From Hordeum vulgare subsp. vulgare (taxonomy: Eukaryota; Streptophyta; Magnoliopsida; Poales; Poaceae): 64,000 bases of DNA. The stretch covers positions 319,993,186 through 320,057,185 of the forward strand of contig NC_058520.1 of the NCBI RefSeq assembly GCF_904849725.1. The letters are read 5' to 3'. Below, piece by piece: positions 1-12,136 of the stretch; positions within the stretch are counted from its first letter, which is position 1, and each line of letters starts with the position of its first letter. Both the position numbers and the translations under genes were made by a program. The notes beneath the pieces were generated by a model. It searched no databases. It was not told the DNA's origin and was given only the letters and a program-made list of their open reading frames with translations.

Positions 1-580
1 CTTCCAGATACGTCTGAATATCCGACTGAGGGATTTAATCCCTCTGCTGAACAACAAGGCAAGCACACTTTTGATCATCGTGATATAATCCCATGTTCCT
101 GCTCCTGCTCCCACTTATTGAATTAGGACAAAATATTTCAAATGCTTTACTTCGGTAGCTGAACCTATTCCTTTGCATGACCTGTCATTGTCACAGTAAA
201 TAGCCAAACCTTGCAACCTAGCATACCTGGTAGTTGCTTGAGCCGTGATGTGTCTTATCCTGCTATGCTTGCTATGCCTAGAGTTGTGTTAGGTCTGTTT
301 CATCTAGGTGATGAACCAGAATAGTTGAATGTGTTCTAGTGCCAAAGAATAAGTGTGGAACCTTATTTGGTAAAGGTACCAATGCAAGGCTATCTAGGAG
401 TACATGGCGGGTTGTTTCATTGGAACCGTACTTAGGAACTGAGTTCCGTGTATGTAATCCAAGACTAGTTACTACCACATGTTGGGCCCTGAAATATGAC
501 CCGTCCTCGACTTATTAATCGCCTAGTACTCGGTCCAGGAGTTGCAAGTAGTTTCTGGTGTTTATAGTCATGCTAGAGGC
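1..580 (+). mobile_element. Chromovirus LTR fragment (copy of element A 5' LTR)
   Basis: The sequence is the + oriented version of the 4-kb chromovirus LTR; its reverse complement matches about 4740-5330. It stops after the shared gctagaggc, where the full-length LTR would continue into cgtgcatgg. Short ORFs here (for example around 278-478) are LTR sequence, not genes. It equals 21241-21820 in copy 2. Confidence 0.85.
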
Positions 581-594
581 TGCTACTTCTCAAA

Positions 595-605
595 CAACAG
601 CGCCA
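595..605 (-). other. Primer-binding-site remnant (tRNA-Asp type)
   Basis: Read on the - strand, tggcgctgttg follows the LTR end after a few bases. This matches the start of the tRNA-Asp complementary primer site used by Athila-lineage elements; the full form is visible at 13123. Only about 11 bases remain before the sequence joins the chromovirus LTR. Confidence 0.6.
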
Positions 606-610
606 GAAAT

Positions 611-2089
611 TGACATGTTGACGGAGACTGGGCTTGCGTTGGTTTTTCCCTTGAAGAGGAAAGGGTGATGCAACACAGGAGCAGTAAGTATTTCCCTTAG
701 TTTGAGAACCAAGGTATCGATCTAGAAGGAGGGTTTTGTCAAGTCCAGAGTACCTGCGCAAACACAAACAAGCTTGCACCCAACGCTTCAAAGGGGTTGT
801 CAATACCTTCAAGATTGTTTGCAAAGTGAGATCTGAAGGCCGAAAGTGCAACGAAGTAAAAAGTGTAAGGCTGAAAATATGGTGTGGAGTAGACCCGGGG
901 GCCATAGTGTTCACTAGAGGCTTCTCTCAAAATAGCAAATATCACGGTGGGTGAACAAATTACCGTCGAGCAATTGATAGAACCGCGCAAAGTCATGACG
1001 ATATCTAAGGCAATGATCATACATATAGGCGTCACGTCCGAGACAAGTAGACCGATACTTTCTGCACCTACTACTATTACTCTACACATCGACCGCTATC
1101 CAGCATGCATCTAGTGTATTGAGTTCATGACGAACAAAGTAACGCCTTAAGCAAGATGACATGATATAGAGGGATAATCTCAAACCAATGATGAAAACCC
1201 CATCTTTTTACCCTTGATGGCAAGAACATGATGCGTGCCTCGCTACCCCTTGTGTCACTGGGTGAGGTCACCGCACGATATGAACCCAAAACCAAGCACT
1301 TCTCTCATTGCAAGAATCATAGATCTAGTTGGCCAGACAAAACCCACAACTCGAAGAGAATTACAAGGATATCAAATCATGCATAAGAGAGATCAGAAGA
1401 AACTCAAATAAGATTCGTAGATAATCTGATCAAAAAAGAAGATTACATCGGATAGATCTCCATGAAGAGCATGGAGAACTTTGTATTTAAGATCCAAGAG
1501 AGAGAATAAGCCATCTAGTTACTTGCTATGGACCCGTAGGTCTACGGTGAACTACTCACGCATCATCGGAGAGGTCATGGTGTTGATGAAGAATCCCTCT
1601 GTGTCCGAATCCCCCCTCCGGCAGGGCACTAGAACGTGCCCCAGATGGGATCTTGCAGAGACAGAAGCTTGCGGCGGCGGAAAAGTACTTTCGATGATCT
1701 CCTGATTTTTTTGGGATTTTTAGGGAATATATAGGCGCAACCCCTAGGGCAAAGGCCGTCCAGGGGGCCCACAAGCTTATGGGCCGTGGCCTCCCCCCTC
1801 GCCGCGGGGTGAGGGCTTGTGGGGCCCCTGGGCCCCCTGACTTGTCTCTCAAGTCTCCTGATCTTCTTCCGTAACGGAAAAATTCTTTTCGGGGATTTTA
1901 TTCCATTTGGACTTTGTTTCAAAATCTCCTCTGAAAGGGGTCAAAAACATGGAAAAACAGGACTGGCACTTGGCACTGAGTTAATAAGTTAGTCCCAAAA
2001 AATATATAAAAGGCATACAAAACATCCAAAGTTTGACAAGATAATAGCATGAAACCATCAAAAATTATCGATATGTTGGAGACGTATCA
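611..2089 (-). mobile_element. Athila-type gypsy LTR, complete
   Basis: On the - strand the LTR starts TGATACGTCTCC and ends near the primer-site remnant at 595-605, giving about 1.48 kb. On its other side (2090 onward) lies catccccaagctt, the reverse complement of the purine-rich tract expected before a 3' LTR. One LTR therefore has primer-site sequence on one side and polypurine sequence on the other. This is a signature of tandemly recombined or deleted elements rather than a simple insertion. ORFs at 739-1089 and 1556-1922 lie inside the LTR and show no recognisable domain. Confidence 0.8.
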
Positions 2090-2657
2090 AGCATCCCCAA
2101 GCTTAACTCCTGCTCGTCCTTGAGTAGGGAAGTGATAAAGAATGAATTTTTGATGTGGAATGCTACCTAGCATAGTTGTCCTTTGCAACTTCTTTCATGT
2201 GACATGAATGTTCAGATCCGTAACATTCAAAACGATAGTTTTCTATTGACATGAAAGCAATAATACTTCAAGCAAACTAGCAAGGTAATCATGAACTTTC
2301 AAAATAACAAGGCCAAGGAAAGTTATCCGTACAAAATCATATAGTCTAGCTATGCTCCATCATCCTCACACAACTAATGTAAATCATGCACAACCCCGGT
2401 ATTGGCCAAGTAATTGCTTTCGCACAACTAATGTAAATCATGAACTTTCTCAAACTTTTTATTACTATCACGCAATACATGAGCGCGAGCCATGGATATA
2501 GCACTATAGGTGGAATAGAGTGTGGTGGTGGTTGTGAGACAAAAAGGAGGAGATTGTCACATTGACTCGGCGTATCAAAGGGCTATGGAGATGCCCATCA
2601 ATAGATATCAATGTGAATGAGTAGGGATTGCCATACAAGAGATGCACTAGAGCTATA
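2090..2657 (-). mobile_element. 3' internal stub of the Athila-type element
   Basis: This is non-coding internal sequence next to the polypurine tract, AT-rich and without a supported ORF. It includes a repeated acaactaatgtaaatcatg (near 2371 and 2425). At about 2657 it joins chromovirus pol sequence without a second LTR, so the rest of this element was deleted. Confidence 0.65.
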
Positions 2658-3238
2658 AGAAAGAGTCAATCAAATCCTAGAGGATATGCTTCGAGCTTGT
2701 GTTATATCGTCCGGTATGAAATGGGAGAAGTGCCTTACATTCGCCGAATTTGCTTATAACAAAAGTTATCAGTCAAGCTTGGGCAAAGACCCTTTTGAAG
2801 TTCTCTATGGACGAAGATGTCGAACACCTCTTAATTGATCAGAAACCGGAGAGAGGCAACTCTTTGGTCCGGATATGATCTAGGAAGCGGAAGAGAAAGT
2901 TTGCATTATTCGTGAAAAGTTGAAAACAGCCCAATCTCGTCAAAAGAGCCAATATGATCATCATCATATGGCTGTGACCTTTGAAGTTGACGAGAAGGCT
3001 TACCTTTGGGTTACACCTTTGAAGGGTACCCATCGTTTCGGTATCAAAGGCAAATTGGTTCCTCGTTACATTGTTCCTTTTGCATTCTTGCCAAACAAGG
3101 AGAAGTTGCCTACCAATTGGAACTTCCTCTGCATCTTTTCAAGGTTCATGATGTTTTCCACATCTCACAACTCACGCATTGCTTCTCGGATCCTATCCGT
3201 GAAGTGGACCACGAAACGCTTGATCTCCAAGATAACCT
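2658..3238 (+). pseudogene. Chromovirus pol fragment (integrase C-terminal part), degenerate
   Basis: The DNA matches the reverse complement of the pol ORF of element B from just after the integrase catalytic glutamate region to shortly before the chromodomain. Stops and frameshifts interrupt it; readable pieces include the segment around 2920-3060 ([13 protein letters not shown]) and 3006-3240. It belongs to the + strand element A lineage and is the left half of the target split by the - strand element starting at 3239. The last five bases, aacct (3234-3238), are the target duplication. Copy 2 is 23899-24479. Confidence 0.88.
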
Positions 3239-6200
3239 TGTCGGGACCCCGATCCTAAGTCATAGGAATCCAGCCTGTAACACATCGCATCCCTTTGCGG
3301 TCTCACGCACGGTTAACTCCACAGCTGCAGCCTTACCTTAGCCGGGACCGTTTGCGTCTTTTGACTCACGTATGAAATAGTGTCGCTAACATTCCAATGT
3401 CAAAGAACCCGGATCGACAAGTCTAGTCACAAACCAAAGTGGCAGTACCGCACAAGGACAGGCATACATGACCCAACAAAGTAGGTGTCGTTCACCAGCA
3501 AGTGTAGACGAGTCGTAGCAAGCTACAAGGACTCCATTACATCGCTTGACATTTCCCCAAAGGGGACAGACACAGCAGCTAAGAAGGACACATGCCGGTC
3601 AACCAATGTGTCCGGAGCAGTAGCGAACTACCAAGGCTCGTTGGATCACAAAGGGGCATTTCCTTGTAAGGAGTGCTACTAAAGTTCACGACTAGGTAAT
3701 CGAACCCCATACATATCAAGTACGATACACGTACGCATGGCATACCGATATGTATAGATACATCGATGGCATCACAACATAACCATAAACATACAAGCTT
3801 TATTTAAGAGGCTCGGAAGAGCCACACACATAATATTACACATTAAGGGTCTCACGACCCTAATAGCAGTCATTCAGTTAGAAGCCAGCGGAAGAGTTTA
3901 AAGCTGTCTGAGTACAGACAGGTGCAAGTAGAAGGCACATGGCCTGACTATACTACAGACCCAACGTAGGGCCAGATCATAGCTGGGACACCAGCTACTC
4001 GTCGTCGTCGATGTATACGAAGAACCCTCCATTAGGGTCATTAGCAACCTCTGCAACATTTATTAAGCAAACATGAGTACGAAGGTACTCAGCAAGACTT
4101 TAGGATAACTAACTACTCATGTAGTGTATCAACAAGGTATGGTGGGGTTTCATGCGGGAAGCCAACATTTGACTCGTGGCTAGACAACTTGCATTTTGAA
4201 ATAATATTGACAACTTGATTTCTCGCACACGAGTCCACTAACACCACAACAATACACCATCGTGGAATCATTCCGTCTCCATACGGAAATGCCGTCCACG
4301 ACATTCACGCTAATCTTGACAATTTTATGAGTAGCCATTTAAGTTATCTATGAACAACATATGTCTCCAAGTAGTCCATATCCGTGGACGCGGCTATTCG
4401 AATAGATCATAACCCTGCAGGGGTGTACTTCGTCACACACGCTCTCGCCACTTATCGCCATGTGCACGTCATACACCTCGGCAACCTTCAAGCGGAAGCC
4501 CAGCGAGGGAGTCGGCCACGACCGTTAACCACACTAGTAGCTAGTCCAGGTTTATCGCCTGTCTGAGGGTAACCCGCACGGAAGTCCGGCCGAGGTTTCC
4601 GCCACGACCCCAAACGATGTGCGCAGGGTTCCCAAGCCCACCATCCGGGTGCCACTTGGTACACCGTGCCACTGCCTACCGCATGGCAGCCCACCTCTCA
4701 GGTCAGCACCATGCACGGCCTCCAGCATGACTATAAACACCAGAAACTACTTGCAACTCCTGGACCGAGTACTAAGCGATTAATAAGTCGAGAGGGTCAA
4801 TTAAGTATCCCAATGTGTGGTAGTATATAGTCTTGGATTACATACACGGAACTCAGTTCCTAAGGACGGTTCCAAGGAAACAACCCACCATGTACTCCTA
4901 CACAGCCTTTCACCGGTACCTTTACCAAATCAGGTTCAACACACAACCTTTGCTTACCGAACACATTCTCACAATTCTGTTCATCTCCCAGATGATAGAC
5001 CATACACAACTCTAAGCATAGCATGCATAGCAGGATAAGGCACATCATGGCTCAAGCAACTACCAGGCATGCTAGGTTGCAAGGTTCGGCTATTTACTGT
5101 GACAAGGATAGGTCATGCAAAGGAAGTGGGTTCAACTAACGTGGCAAAAGTAGTTAAAGCATTCGATCTTAATGCAATAAGTAAGTGCATGAGCAAGAAC
5201 ATGGGATTTATCGGGATGATCAAAATGGTTGCTTGCCCTGTTGCTCAGAGGAGTGACAATATCCGTCAGACGGATATTCGGTGGAATCCGGGGGAGCGGA
5301 GCCTACCGAAAGGAATGACAACAATCAATAACAAACATATGCAATCAAGATGATGCATGAGCATGGCATGAGAATGCAAGGTGACAAAATAATATAGATA
5401 GCATATATTAGGTTTGAAGTTGATTTGAATCAAATTCAAATATCACTTCAAACGAGGTATTCTCGTATACCGTTTTAATTGATTCGACCTGATGCTCAGA
5501 TCAACTTGATGTTAACATGCATGGGATGACATGTTAAATTGCTGGTTTTTAATTAGAACAGTGTTTGATCATGTCATTCATAAAGAAATTTAAATATTTT
5601 CCATATTCCATTTATAAAGTATTTATAAGAATTGACTTATTCATTAATCTACATGTTTGGGTTCTGTAACTTTTTCAACCATGATTGAAAATAGCATATT
5701 CAGATTCCTTGAATTTTTCTGATACTTTTTCATATATATATTATTTTCATTGGAATTACAGATTAATTTCTATGAATTTTTCAAGTTTTAAACATTTCTG
5801 GAATTATTCTTATACTGGAAAATCTCTTTATTGCGTCAGCCTGACATCAGCAGGTCAACCGACCTGTTCAGGTCAAACCTGACAGGGGGGACCTACTGGT
5901 CATCCTCTCTGGGGTTAATCCCGCGCTGACCAGCCCCTTAACTGAGTTGACTTGGCCTTGGGCCCACTGTTAGCGTGAGATTAAGCATTTAAACTGCTGG
6001 ATTAGGTTGGCCACGTCGGCCCTCGCCGGAGCCTGGCCGGCGGCGACCATATCCACAGCAGAACCTCACCGGAGACACGCTAAAACGTGTTGTGGTGCTC
6101 GGGAAAGAATGCTGAGAGCACTGGAGTGATCTCCAGGCTCGACCACATCCATTGCTGGCCTCAAGGAGAGCTATAGGTGGCCAGAGTAAGCCGGCGACGA

Positions 6201-7252
6201 GCCGGGGCGGCTGCCGGAGTACGGGTTCGATGGTCCAGTGGCTAGGGGGCTCGGATCCGAGGGGAAAGAGAGGGGAAATGACTGCATGCTCACGGGGAGT
6301 GCAGAACAGGGCTTAGACGGCTCAGGGAAGGGCTGTTGCCGGCGTTCCACCGTCGATTTGTCGGCGACCGAAGGTTGAAGACGATGGCGTTGGGGGCGTT
6401 GCAGAGCTCGGGGAGACTTCAGCCGATGCAGAGAGAACCAGCTCGACGAGGCGAAGTTACTGGGCTACTCGAAGGGGGTTCCTGTGGTTAGAGGCGCGGC
6501 GGCTCGAGCTCGAGCTCGTAGCAATGGCGGTAGAAGGAGGGAGGAGAGATCCGAGAGGAGGGGGGAACTGGAGCTGGGGAATGGATAGGGACGGCCTCGG
6601 GGAGGATATCCCCGTTGTCGCGCTGTCCTGGGGGGCTCTGGAGCTCGCCACGGCGAAGCAGGAGGTCGAGGGGGCCGCCGTGGTCGATCTCCCCTCTGCC
6701 AGAAGGCAGAGGAAGAAGACGACCCTGCCCCTGGTGGGCTGGGCCTCCTCACGCGACAGGTAAGAGTTTTCTCATTCTTCCTCTTTTGTTTTTTTATTTG
6801 TATCTGTTTTGCTATTTCATTAACTTGCTATTTATTTCAGCTCCCAAATAGTTTGTAAAAACTATTTTTAACACACCAGAAAATTTGTTGAAATATATCC
6901 AACCATTCCTAAAGTTTTCAACATTTTTGAAAGTTTAAAGTTTCTTATTTCAAATTTAAAACTTGAAACCAGTAGCTTTTTCCACTTTAATAAAATGCTT
7001 AAAGTGTTAATAAAAAGATTTTCTTCATTGCTTATATACTTTCATGATTTATCAGAAAGTTTGAACATTTCTTGAGGCCATTTTGGGTTCATTGATTTTA
7101 ACTAGTTTGAGATTTCCTTTATTTTAAGAAGTGGCTAGGGTTTTGAGTTTTCCTTCACCACTTACTTTATTCTTGTTAAAAATTTCCTAGAAGCAATGCA
7201 AAGAAAAACATGAGCACAAAGCTAACTTGCTTAAAGTGTCAGGGATGTGACA
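3239..7252 (-). mobile_element. 3' LTR of chromovirus B copy 1
   Basis: The LTR is 4014 bp and on the + strand runs from TGTCGGGACCCC to GGGATGTGACA; the element's own strand starts TGTCACATCCCTG. The 5700-6770 part is GC-rich and gives long spurious ORFs on both strands (6465-6763). A flanking aacct precedes it. Copy 2 of this LTR is at 24480-28493, with about five substitutions seen by eye. Confidence 0.93.
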
Positions 7253-7313
7253 ACTCACCCTCGCTCAAAAGAATCTCGTCCCGAGATTTAGAAGTCGTCG
7301 GAAATAACGCAGG

Positions 7314-10105
7314 CTACTCAAGTCGGAGACGATCCTCTCTTTCCCAAGTTGCCTCCTTTTCAGAATGATTTGACCATTGAACTTTAAGAAACTTGAGGTT
7401 TCGATGTCGAGTGGTACGCTCAGCTTGATCAAGAATACGCACGGGGTATTCTCGGTATGAAAGGTTATCTTGGAGATCAAGCGTTTCGTGGTCCACTTCA
7501 CGGATAGGATACGAAAAGTAACGCCTGAGTTGCGAGACGTGGAAGACATCGTGAACCTTGGAAAGATGCGGAGGAAGTTCCAATTGGTAGGCAACTTCTC
7601 CTCGTTTGGCAAGAATGCGAAAAGGACCGATGTAACGAGGAGCCAACTTGCCCTTGATACCGAATCGATGGGTACCCTTAAAAGGTGTAACCCGAAGGTA
7701 AGCCTTCTCGTCAACTTCAAAGGTCACAGCCTTATGATGACGATCATATTGGCTCTTTTGACGAGACTGGGCTGTTTTCAACTTTTCAGGAATAATGCGA
7801 ACCTGCTCTTCTGCATCCTGGATCATATCCGGGCCAAAGAGTTGCCTCTCTCCGGTTTCCGACCAATTAAGAGGTGTCCGACATCTTCGTCCATAGAGAA
7901 CTTCAAAAGGAGCTTTGCCCAAGCTTGATTGATAACTATTGTTATAAGCGAATTCGGCGAATGGAACGCACTTCTCCCAATTCATACCGAACGATATAAC
8001 ACAAGGTCGGAGCATATCTTCTAGGATTTGATTCACTCTTTCTACTTGACCACTTGATTGGGGATGGAAAGCCGTGCAAAAAGATAAGTGAGTCCCCATG
8101 GCATTCTGAAAACATTCCCAGAAGCGAGAAGTAAAGATACTCCCACGGTCCGAGTTAATCTCCAGGGGAACACCATGAAGAGACACTATTCGAGAGACAT
8201 ATAATTCTGCTAGCTGGCTAGCTGTTATACTCTCACGAACGGGAAGAAAATGAGCCACTTTGGAAAGACGGTCAATGACCACAAAGATAGCATTATTTCT
8301 TTTCTTGGTCTTGGGAAATCCGGTAATGAAATCCATACTATCTTTATCCCATTTCCATTCAGGAATAGCTAGAGGTTGAAGGGTGGCAGCACGCCTTTGA
8401 TGTTCTGCCTTAACTCGACGACAAACGTCGCAGTTAGCAACGAACTCAGCAATTTCTCTCTTCATCCTAGTCCACCTGAACCTCTGGCGTAGGTCCTGAT
8501 ACATCTTACTACTCCGGGATGAATGGTGAGAGGAGAATCATGAGCCTCCTTGAGGATCAATTGCCGTAGACGTTTGCTCCTAGGAACCACTAAACGGTTC
8601 TGAAAGAACACAACACCTTTCTCATTGATGGAGAAATCCCTAGCATTACCGCTAGCAATATTCTCCTTGATCTGGGATATACCCTTATCATAAGCCTGCA
8701 TGGCTATGATTTGATCCTTAAGAGTAGGCTTCGCCACCAGGGTAGAAAGGAATCCTTGAGGAACAATATGAAGATTCAACTTCCGAAAGTCCTCATAGAG
8801 ATGTGGTTGACCTTGTTGTAGCATCAAATTGTTACAATAAGATTTACGACTTAGTGCATCAGCCATAACATTGGCCTTCCCCGGGGTGTAAGTTATCCCT
8901 AAGTCGTAATCCGAGATCAACTCAACCCACCGTCTTTGCCTGAGATTCAAATCCGGCTGCGTGAAGATATATTTCAGACTTTGGTGATCAGTGTATATTT
9001 CGCAACGATTACCCAAAAGGTAATGTCGCCAGGTTTTTAGTGCATGGACCACAGCTGCAAGCTCAAGGAAATGTGTGGGATAATTATCCTCATGTGGACG
9101 CAACTGTCGAGATGCATATGCGATCACATGACGATCTTGCATGAGAATGCAACCTAATCCTTGTCGCGAGGCGTCGCAATAGATAACAAAGTCCTTAGAA
9201 AAATCTGGTGGTAGCAACACAGGTGCGGAAGTCAGGCGTCTTTTCAGTTCCTGAAAACTATGCTCACACTATGGTGTCCACTCGAACTTTTTATCCTTCT
9301 TGAGGAGTTCAGTTAGAGGCTTTGAAACCTTGGAGAAATTCTTGACAAAGCGGCGACAATAGCTCGCTAGACCAAGAAAACTCCTAACTTGCTTAACCGA
9401 TTCAGGTTGAGTCCAATCAAGGACAGCTTGAACTCTCTCGGGATTGACAGCAATACCCTTACCAGAGATTACGTGACCTAGATAGGTCACTTGTGGTAAC
9501 GAAAATCCACATTTTGAAAACTTGGCATAAAGACGATGCTCTCGAAGTTTCATCAATACCAGCCTTAGATGCTCGGCATGTTCTTGTTCGTTCTTCGAGT
9601 AGATGAGAATATCATCGAGGTATACCACGACGAATTTATCCAAATACTCCATGAAGATTGAATTCATCAGACGAGAGAAGGTGGCTGGGGCATTGGTTAA
9701 ACCGAAGGACATGACGGTGTACTCGTATTGGCCATAACGAGTAACAAAAGCCGTTTTTGGAATGTCCCCATTTTTTATCTTGATTTGATGGTATCCCAAC
9801 CTCAAATCCATTTTGGAGAAGACTGAGGACCCAGCGAGCTGATCATACAGATCGTTGATCCTGGGGAGGGGATACTTGTTCTTTATGGTGACTAGATTAA
9901 CTGGTCGGTAATCTACAACCATCCGATCTGTTCTGTCTTTCTTCTTGACGAAGAGGACGGGGCAAGCCCAAGGAGAAGAGCTAGGACGAATGAAACCTTT
10001 ATTCAAGGCCTCATCTAGTTGCTTCTTAAGTTCGGCTAGCTCCAGGGGTGCCATCTTATAAGGTCTTCTGGCTATTGGGACAGTTCCTGGAACAAGATCT
10101 ATCAC
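7314..10105 (-). pseudogene. pol: gag-pol polyprotein, RT-RNase H-integrase-chromodomain part (copy 1, broken)
   Basis: The ORF pieces are 9269-10105 (reverse transcriptase), 8462-9220 (RNase H and integrase zinc finger) and 7314-8504 (integrase core and chromodomain). RT shows YLDD, RNase H shows YCDAS and YTDHQS, and the integrase shows the HHCC finger, SDRG and QVERVNQ. The chromodomain ends in [17 protein letters not shown]. Two lesions break it relative to copy 2. A CAG to TAG change makes a stop at 9269-9271, and one base is lost near 8513, shifting frame just after the zinc-finger histidines. Enzymes of this kind copy element RNA to DNA and insert it; this copy cannot make them in one piece. 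Confidence 0.95.
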
Positions 10106-10213
10106 AAACTCTACATCTTTGTCAGGTGGAATTCCTGACAGTTCCTCTGGAAAGACATCTGGAAAGTCGCGGACTACCGGAATGTCTTCAAGTTCCGGAA
10201 GAGGGTTGGCATT

Positions 10214-11728
10214 TTAGGAATGGAGTTGGCATTTGGCAACCCGAGTAGAGACATTTACTATCTCACCCGAGGGATGGGTAAGCTGGACATTTCTAGAATG
10301 AGTATCAATCTTGGCATAATGAGCTGACATCCAGTCCATACCCAAGATGATATTAATATCCGAAGATTTCAATGCTATCAATGAGGCTAGAAAAACTAGC
10401 CTGTCTACTAGAATTTCATTGTCATAGGTTATCCTAGAGGTTTTCCATTTACTACCAGGAGTTTGGACAACCAATGGAATTGGCATATCACAAAAAGACA
10501 TGTTATGCAACTGTGCATAACTTTCTGAAATGAAGGAATGAGAGGACACAGTGTCAAAGAGAACAGACGTTGGGTGATGATTAACAAGAAGCGTACCCAT
10601 CATGACGTCGGGATCCTCTGCACCTTCTTCTGCTGACACATAGTTCACACGGCCACGTGCAGGAGTTGGCTTCACATAGTAAGCTTTGCCCGACTTGGCT
10701 TGCCCGACGGACTTTCCGGGTTGCTTGGCACCCACATTTTGAGGACACTCACGGGAATAGTGCCCTGGTTCTCCACACTTGTAGCATATCACTTGGTTGG
10801 CATGTGGTGCAGCATTTCTAGCTGGACCACCATAAGTTTTTGCTGGGGGGTTGGTCTGATTCGTCTGAGGCGCCACGTAGGATGGCCTCGGAGTGTATCT
10901 TGGCGGCAGAGAACTGTTTGGATCCCACAGCCTGCATTTTGGGAAGGCGGAACCAGAAGAATAGCCAAAGTCATGGGAGTGCTTCCTTGTGGCTTCAAAG
11001 TCAGTATGACCAGTCTCGGCACTGATCGCCTTGTTGACCAGGGCTTGAAAGCTTGACCCACTCGTGGAGGCGCAGATCACGACGAAGCTCAGGGCTCAGA
11101 CCCTTACGGAATCTTGCTTGCTTCTTGGCGTCACTAGACACCTCCTCTGTTGCATAGCGGGCGAGGTTACCGAACTCACGGCTATAGGCATCCACGGTCA
11201 ACTTTCCCTGAGTGAAGGCACATAACTCCTCTCTCTTTCTGTCCATCAGGCCCTCTGGAATATGGTGCAGACGAAAGGCTGCACTGAAGTCTGCCCATGT
11301 GGTTGTTGGTTCAGCAGGGCGCATCGCTTCAAAGTTCTCCCACCACAGATTGGCGGGTCCTTCCAGAAATACGCCGCAAAGGTCACCTTGTCGGCCTCAG
11401 ACACATTCGTAGAGCGAATCTTGCGTGAGATGCTGCACAGCCAGTCATCAGCGTCGAGGGGATCGACGGAATGATGAAACTTTGGAGGATTCAGCTTCAC
11501 AAAGTCGTTGAGGGACACTGCAGCATTCCTAGGCTGACGAGCCGTATTCTGCTCAATACGCTCTAACAGTCGGTTGGTCTCCCTTTTGTTTCTCTCTGCC
11601 TCAAGCATCACTTCCGCCAGAGAGGGCGGGTGAGGCAGGTCTTCCTGCGACGCTTGACTACCCTCGCCTTGCTCATGACCAGGGGCACGGTTCAACCTGG
11701 TGAACACCATCCTGACAAACAAACTCAC
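10214..11728 (-). pseudogene. gag: gag and aspartic protease (copy 1, broken)
   Basis: Capsid-like gag lies at about 11001-11728, followed by a CCHC zinc knuckle (CYKCGEPGHYSREC, about 10749-10790) and a protease region. The frame is broken by a base lost near 11364 and a base gained near 11058. The protease catalytic motif, DTGSS in copy 2, reads DTVSS here (near 10546-10560), replacing the conserved glycine of the active-site D-T/S-G. The ORF ends in a TAA that is in the same frame as pol. Gag forms the particle and binds RNA; the protease cleaves the polyprotein. Confidence 0.92.
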
Positions 11729-12053
11729 AGCTTAGACCAATATGACATCAATACTAGCTATGGATTAGGAATGTACTGAACACACGGAATGCGGAAATGA
11801 ATATCCGAACAACATGGTAACAAGCAACTGCTATATATACACCATGGTTCATACACACCCTTACATAGTTCAGTACAAACTTACTCGAAGAGCAAACTAC
11901 TGAAATTATGAAACTACTCATCACAGGCTTACAAGCTTCCTATACATTATTTATCTAGGCCTCTGGAATTCATTTCACATCACACGCATACTTCACAAGT
12001 CACGCAGGACTGTGAACGTACGGCTACTACCATACTATCCTTCCGCTCACAGC

Positions 12054-12136
12054 TCAGGCATCCGCATAGAACATCTCATAGAGATTACCTCCGTGACCTG
12101 GAAGCTCAACCTGCGGATCAAGAAACACTCTAGCCT
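12054..12136 (-). pseudogene. C-terminal stub of the ORF upstream of gag (copy 1)
   Basis: The last roughly 27 codons of the 257-codon ORF seen complete at 33267-34040 are present, ending LPGHGGNLYEMFYADA. The 5' part is missing because the duplication junction falls here. Between it and gag (11729-12053) there is no supported gene; this is the element's untranslated spacer. Confidence 0.8.

Larger units (their letters stand above)
1..12136. repeat. Copy 1 of a large duplicated block
   Basis: This stretch matches 21241-33349 almost base for base, with an offset of 21240 that shifts slightly at small indels. The match runs from the first base of the window, so the copy probably extends to the left. 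It ends abruptly after the shared sequence ctctagcct, where copy 1 switches to Athila-type LTR sequence and copy 2 continues through element B. The copy includes a chromovirus LTR piece, an Athila-type LTR, a pol scrap and most of a - strand chromovirus. By eye there are about nine differences in the first 7.25 kb and roughly forty in the remaining 4.9 kb. Confidence 0.95.
3239..12136 (-). mobile_element. Chromovirus B, copy 1, truncated at its 5' end
   Basis: This is a Tekay/Del-like Ty3/gypsy element read on the - strand: 3' LTR 3239-7252, polypurine tract just right of it, broken pol, broken gag-protease, and the last codons of an upstream ORF. The primer site and 5' LTR are missing because the duplication junction cuts at 12136. 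It is the duplicate of 24480-33349 and carries several lesions that copy lacks. Confidence 0.92.

Noticed and set aside
739..1089. 116-codon ORF on the - strand (also 21979-22329)
   Set aside because: It lies wholly in the Athila-type LTR; identity in both places only reflects the block duplication.
6465..6763. GC-rich ORFs in the chromovirus LTR (also 27706-28004, 37574-38035, 58118-58444)
   Set aside because: They lie within LTR copies, differ in frame between copies and have no domain.
7470..7928. 152-codon + strand ORF (also 28711-29169)
   Set aside because: Antisense shadow of the integrase region of pol.
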